Positions 63,901 to 64,000 of a stretch of 64,000 bases of DNA are shown here, piece by piece. Numbering within the stretch: position 1 is the stretch's first letter; every line of letters starts with the position of its first letter. The notes under the pieces were generated by a model. It was not told the origin of the DNA. It saw nothing but the letters and a program-made list of their open reading frames with translations, and did not search any database. The position numbers and the translations under genes are program-made. The DNA is taken from assembly GCA_016801885.1 (NCBI GenBank), contig CM028895.1:11556001-11620000 (forward strand), written 5' to 3'. The DNA is from Toxotes chatareus. Taxonomy: Eukaryota; Chordata; Actinopteri; Toxotidae.

Positions 63901-64000
63901 CTAGGTCAAAAAAAATTTTGACTCTTTTTGGCCGAAAAAAACGCCTTACTATACTATGACGTTTTTTATGACATTTTGAGGTCAAAAAAATTTTTGACTT
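57951..64000. repeat. Satellite right domain, return to ATGACG and TCCGATTTTGACGCC copies
   Basis: ATGACG or ATGATG with TCCGATTTTGACGCC again dominates. From about 61.6 kb GAGGTCG reappears, and one GAGGCCG copy returns at about 63598, resembling the left domain. Homopolymers become regular again after about 63 kb. Confidence 0.75.
62639..64000. repeat. Higher-order repeat: ~1.05-kb (about 14-monomer) period
   Basis: The rare variants ATGATATTTTGAGG, TTTTTTGTCTCTTTT, ACATTTCTAGGTC (62841 and 63895) and TTGACTCTTTTTGG occur in the same order twice, about 1,054 bp apart. The second copy is cut by the window end. Confidence 0.75.

Larger units (their letters stand above)
37009..64000. repeat. 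Giant tandem satellite, ~74-77 bp monomer, ~360 copies
   Basis: This is head-to-tail tandem DNA in one orientation, continuing past the right edge. Successive ATGACG positions at the left are 37011, 37087, 37164, 37241, 37317, 37391 and 37465, a period of 74-77 bp; in the core (48228, 48301, 48376) it is 73-75. A typical monomer runs: ATGACGTTTTTTATGACA, TTTTGAGG, then TCAAAAAATTTTTTGAC or CCGAAAAAATTTTTGAC, a T7 run, a GGCCG, GCCCG or TCCG core, an A7 run or ATTTTGA, then CG(G/C)CATACTATACT. No gene, transposon or other unrelated sequence interrupts it in 27 kb. The open frames of 60-110 codons inside it arise because 75 bp is 25 codons; I do not regard them as genes. Confidence 0.98.

Noticed and set aside
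37009..64000. CRISPR array
   Set aside because: The repeats are contiguous without unique spacers, the unit is far too uniform, and the genome is eukaryotic.
37009..64000. CENP-B box or telomeric repeat in the satellite
   Set aside because: No sequence resembling the 17-bp CENP-B box core (TTCG....A..CGGG) and no TTAGGG runs are seen. Centromere function is therefore not supported directly.

Overview
This window comes from a vertebrate nuclear genome, almost certainly a teleost fish. The evidence is spliced genes with GT/AG introns, GC-poor introns with long homopolymers and dinucleotide microsatellites, a hAT-type DNA transposon remnant, a eukaryotic tRNA-Leu, and a very large tandem satellite. 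I cannot name the species.

Left part, 1-26 kb. Two protein-coding genes lie head to tail on the + strand. PINX1 (PIN2/TERF1-interacting telomerase inhibitor) enters from the left with its first coding exon outside the window. Six coding exons are visible, at 484-593, 717-809, 1506-1593, 2293-2385, 6739-6821 and 18744-19460. The intron before the last exon is about 11.9 kb and holds a 727-bp hAT-like element, a CA microsatellite and several GC-balanced, possibly conserved non-coding blocks. SOX7, a SoxF transcription factor, follows with two coding exons at 23115-23346 and 24442-25433. The PINX1-SOX7 neighbourhood and shared orientation match human 8p23.1, so this is old microsynteny.

Middle part, 26-37 kb. 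This stretch is gene-poor. It contains a tRNA-Leu(CAG) gene at 34046-34128, three perfect hairpins, a CT microsatellite, interspersed repeat fragments at 35.9-37.0 kb, and a possible terminal coding exon of an unidentified minus-strand gene at 31662-31917, which is very acidic and ends in TAA.

Right part, 37.0-64.0 kb and beyond. About 27 kb (42% of the window) is an uninterrupted head-to-tail satellite of a roughly 74-77 bp monomer, about 360 copies, running off the right edge. Each monomer carries three dyad-symmetric modules and A/T tracts spaced near one helical turn. Rare variants recur at about 380 bp, 660-675 bp and 1.05 kb, which shows higher-order repeats. The left edge abuts an interspersed repeat whose right end appears to be missing. 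Subfamilies change along the array, and the core (about 42-62 kb) has very unstable homopolymer lengths, which may be partly an assembly-consensus problem. I do not recognise this satellite; it is the best candidate for something undescribed here.
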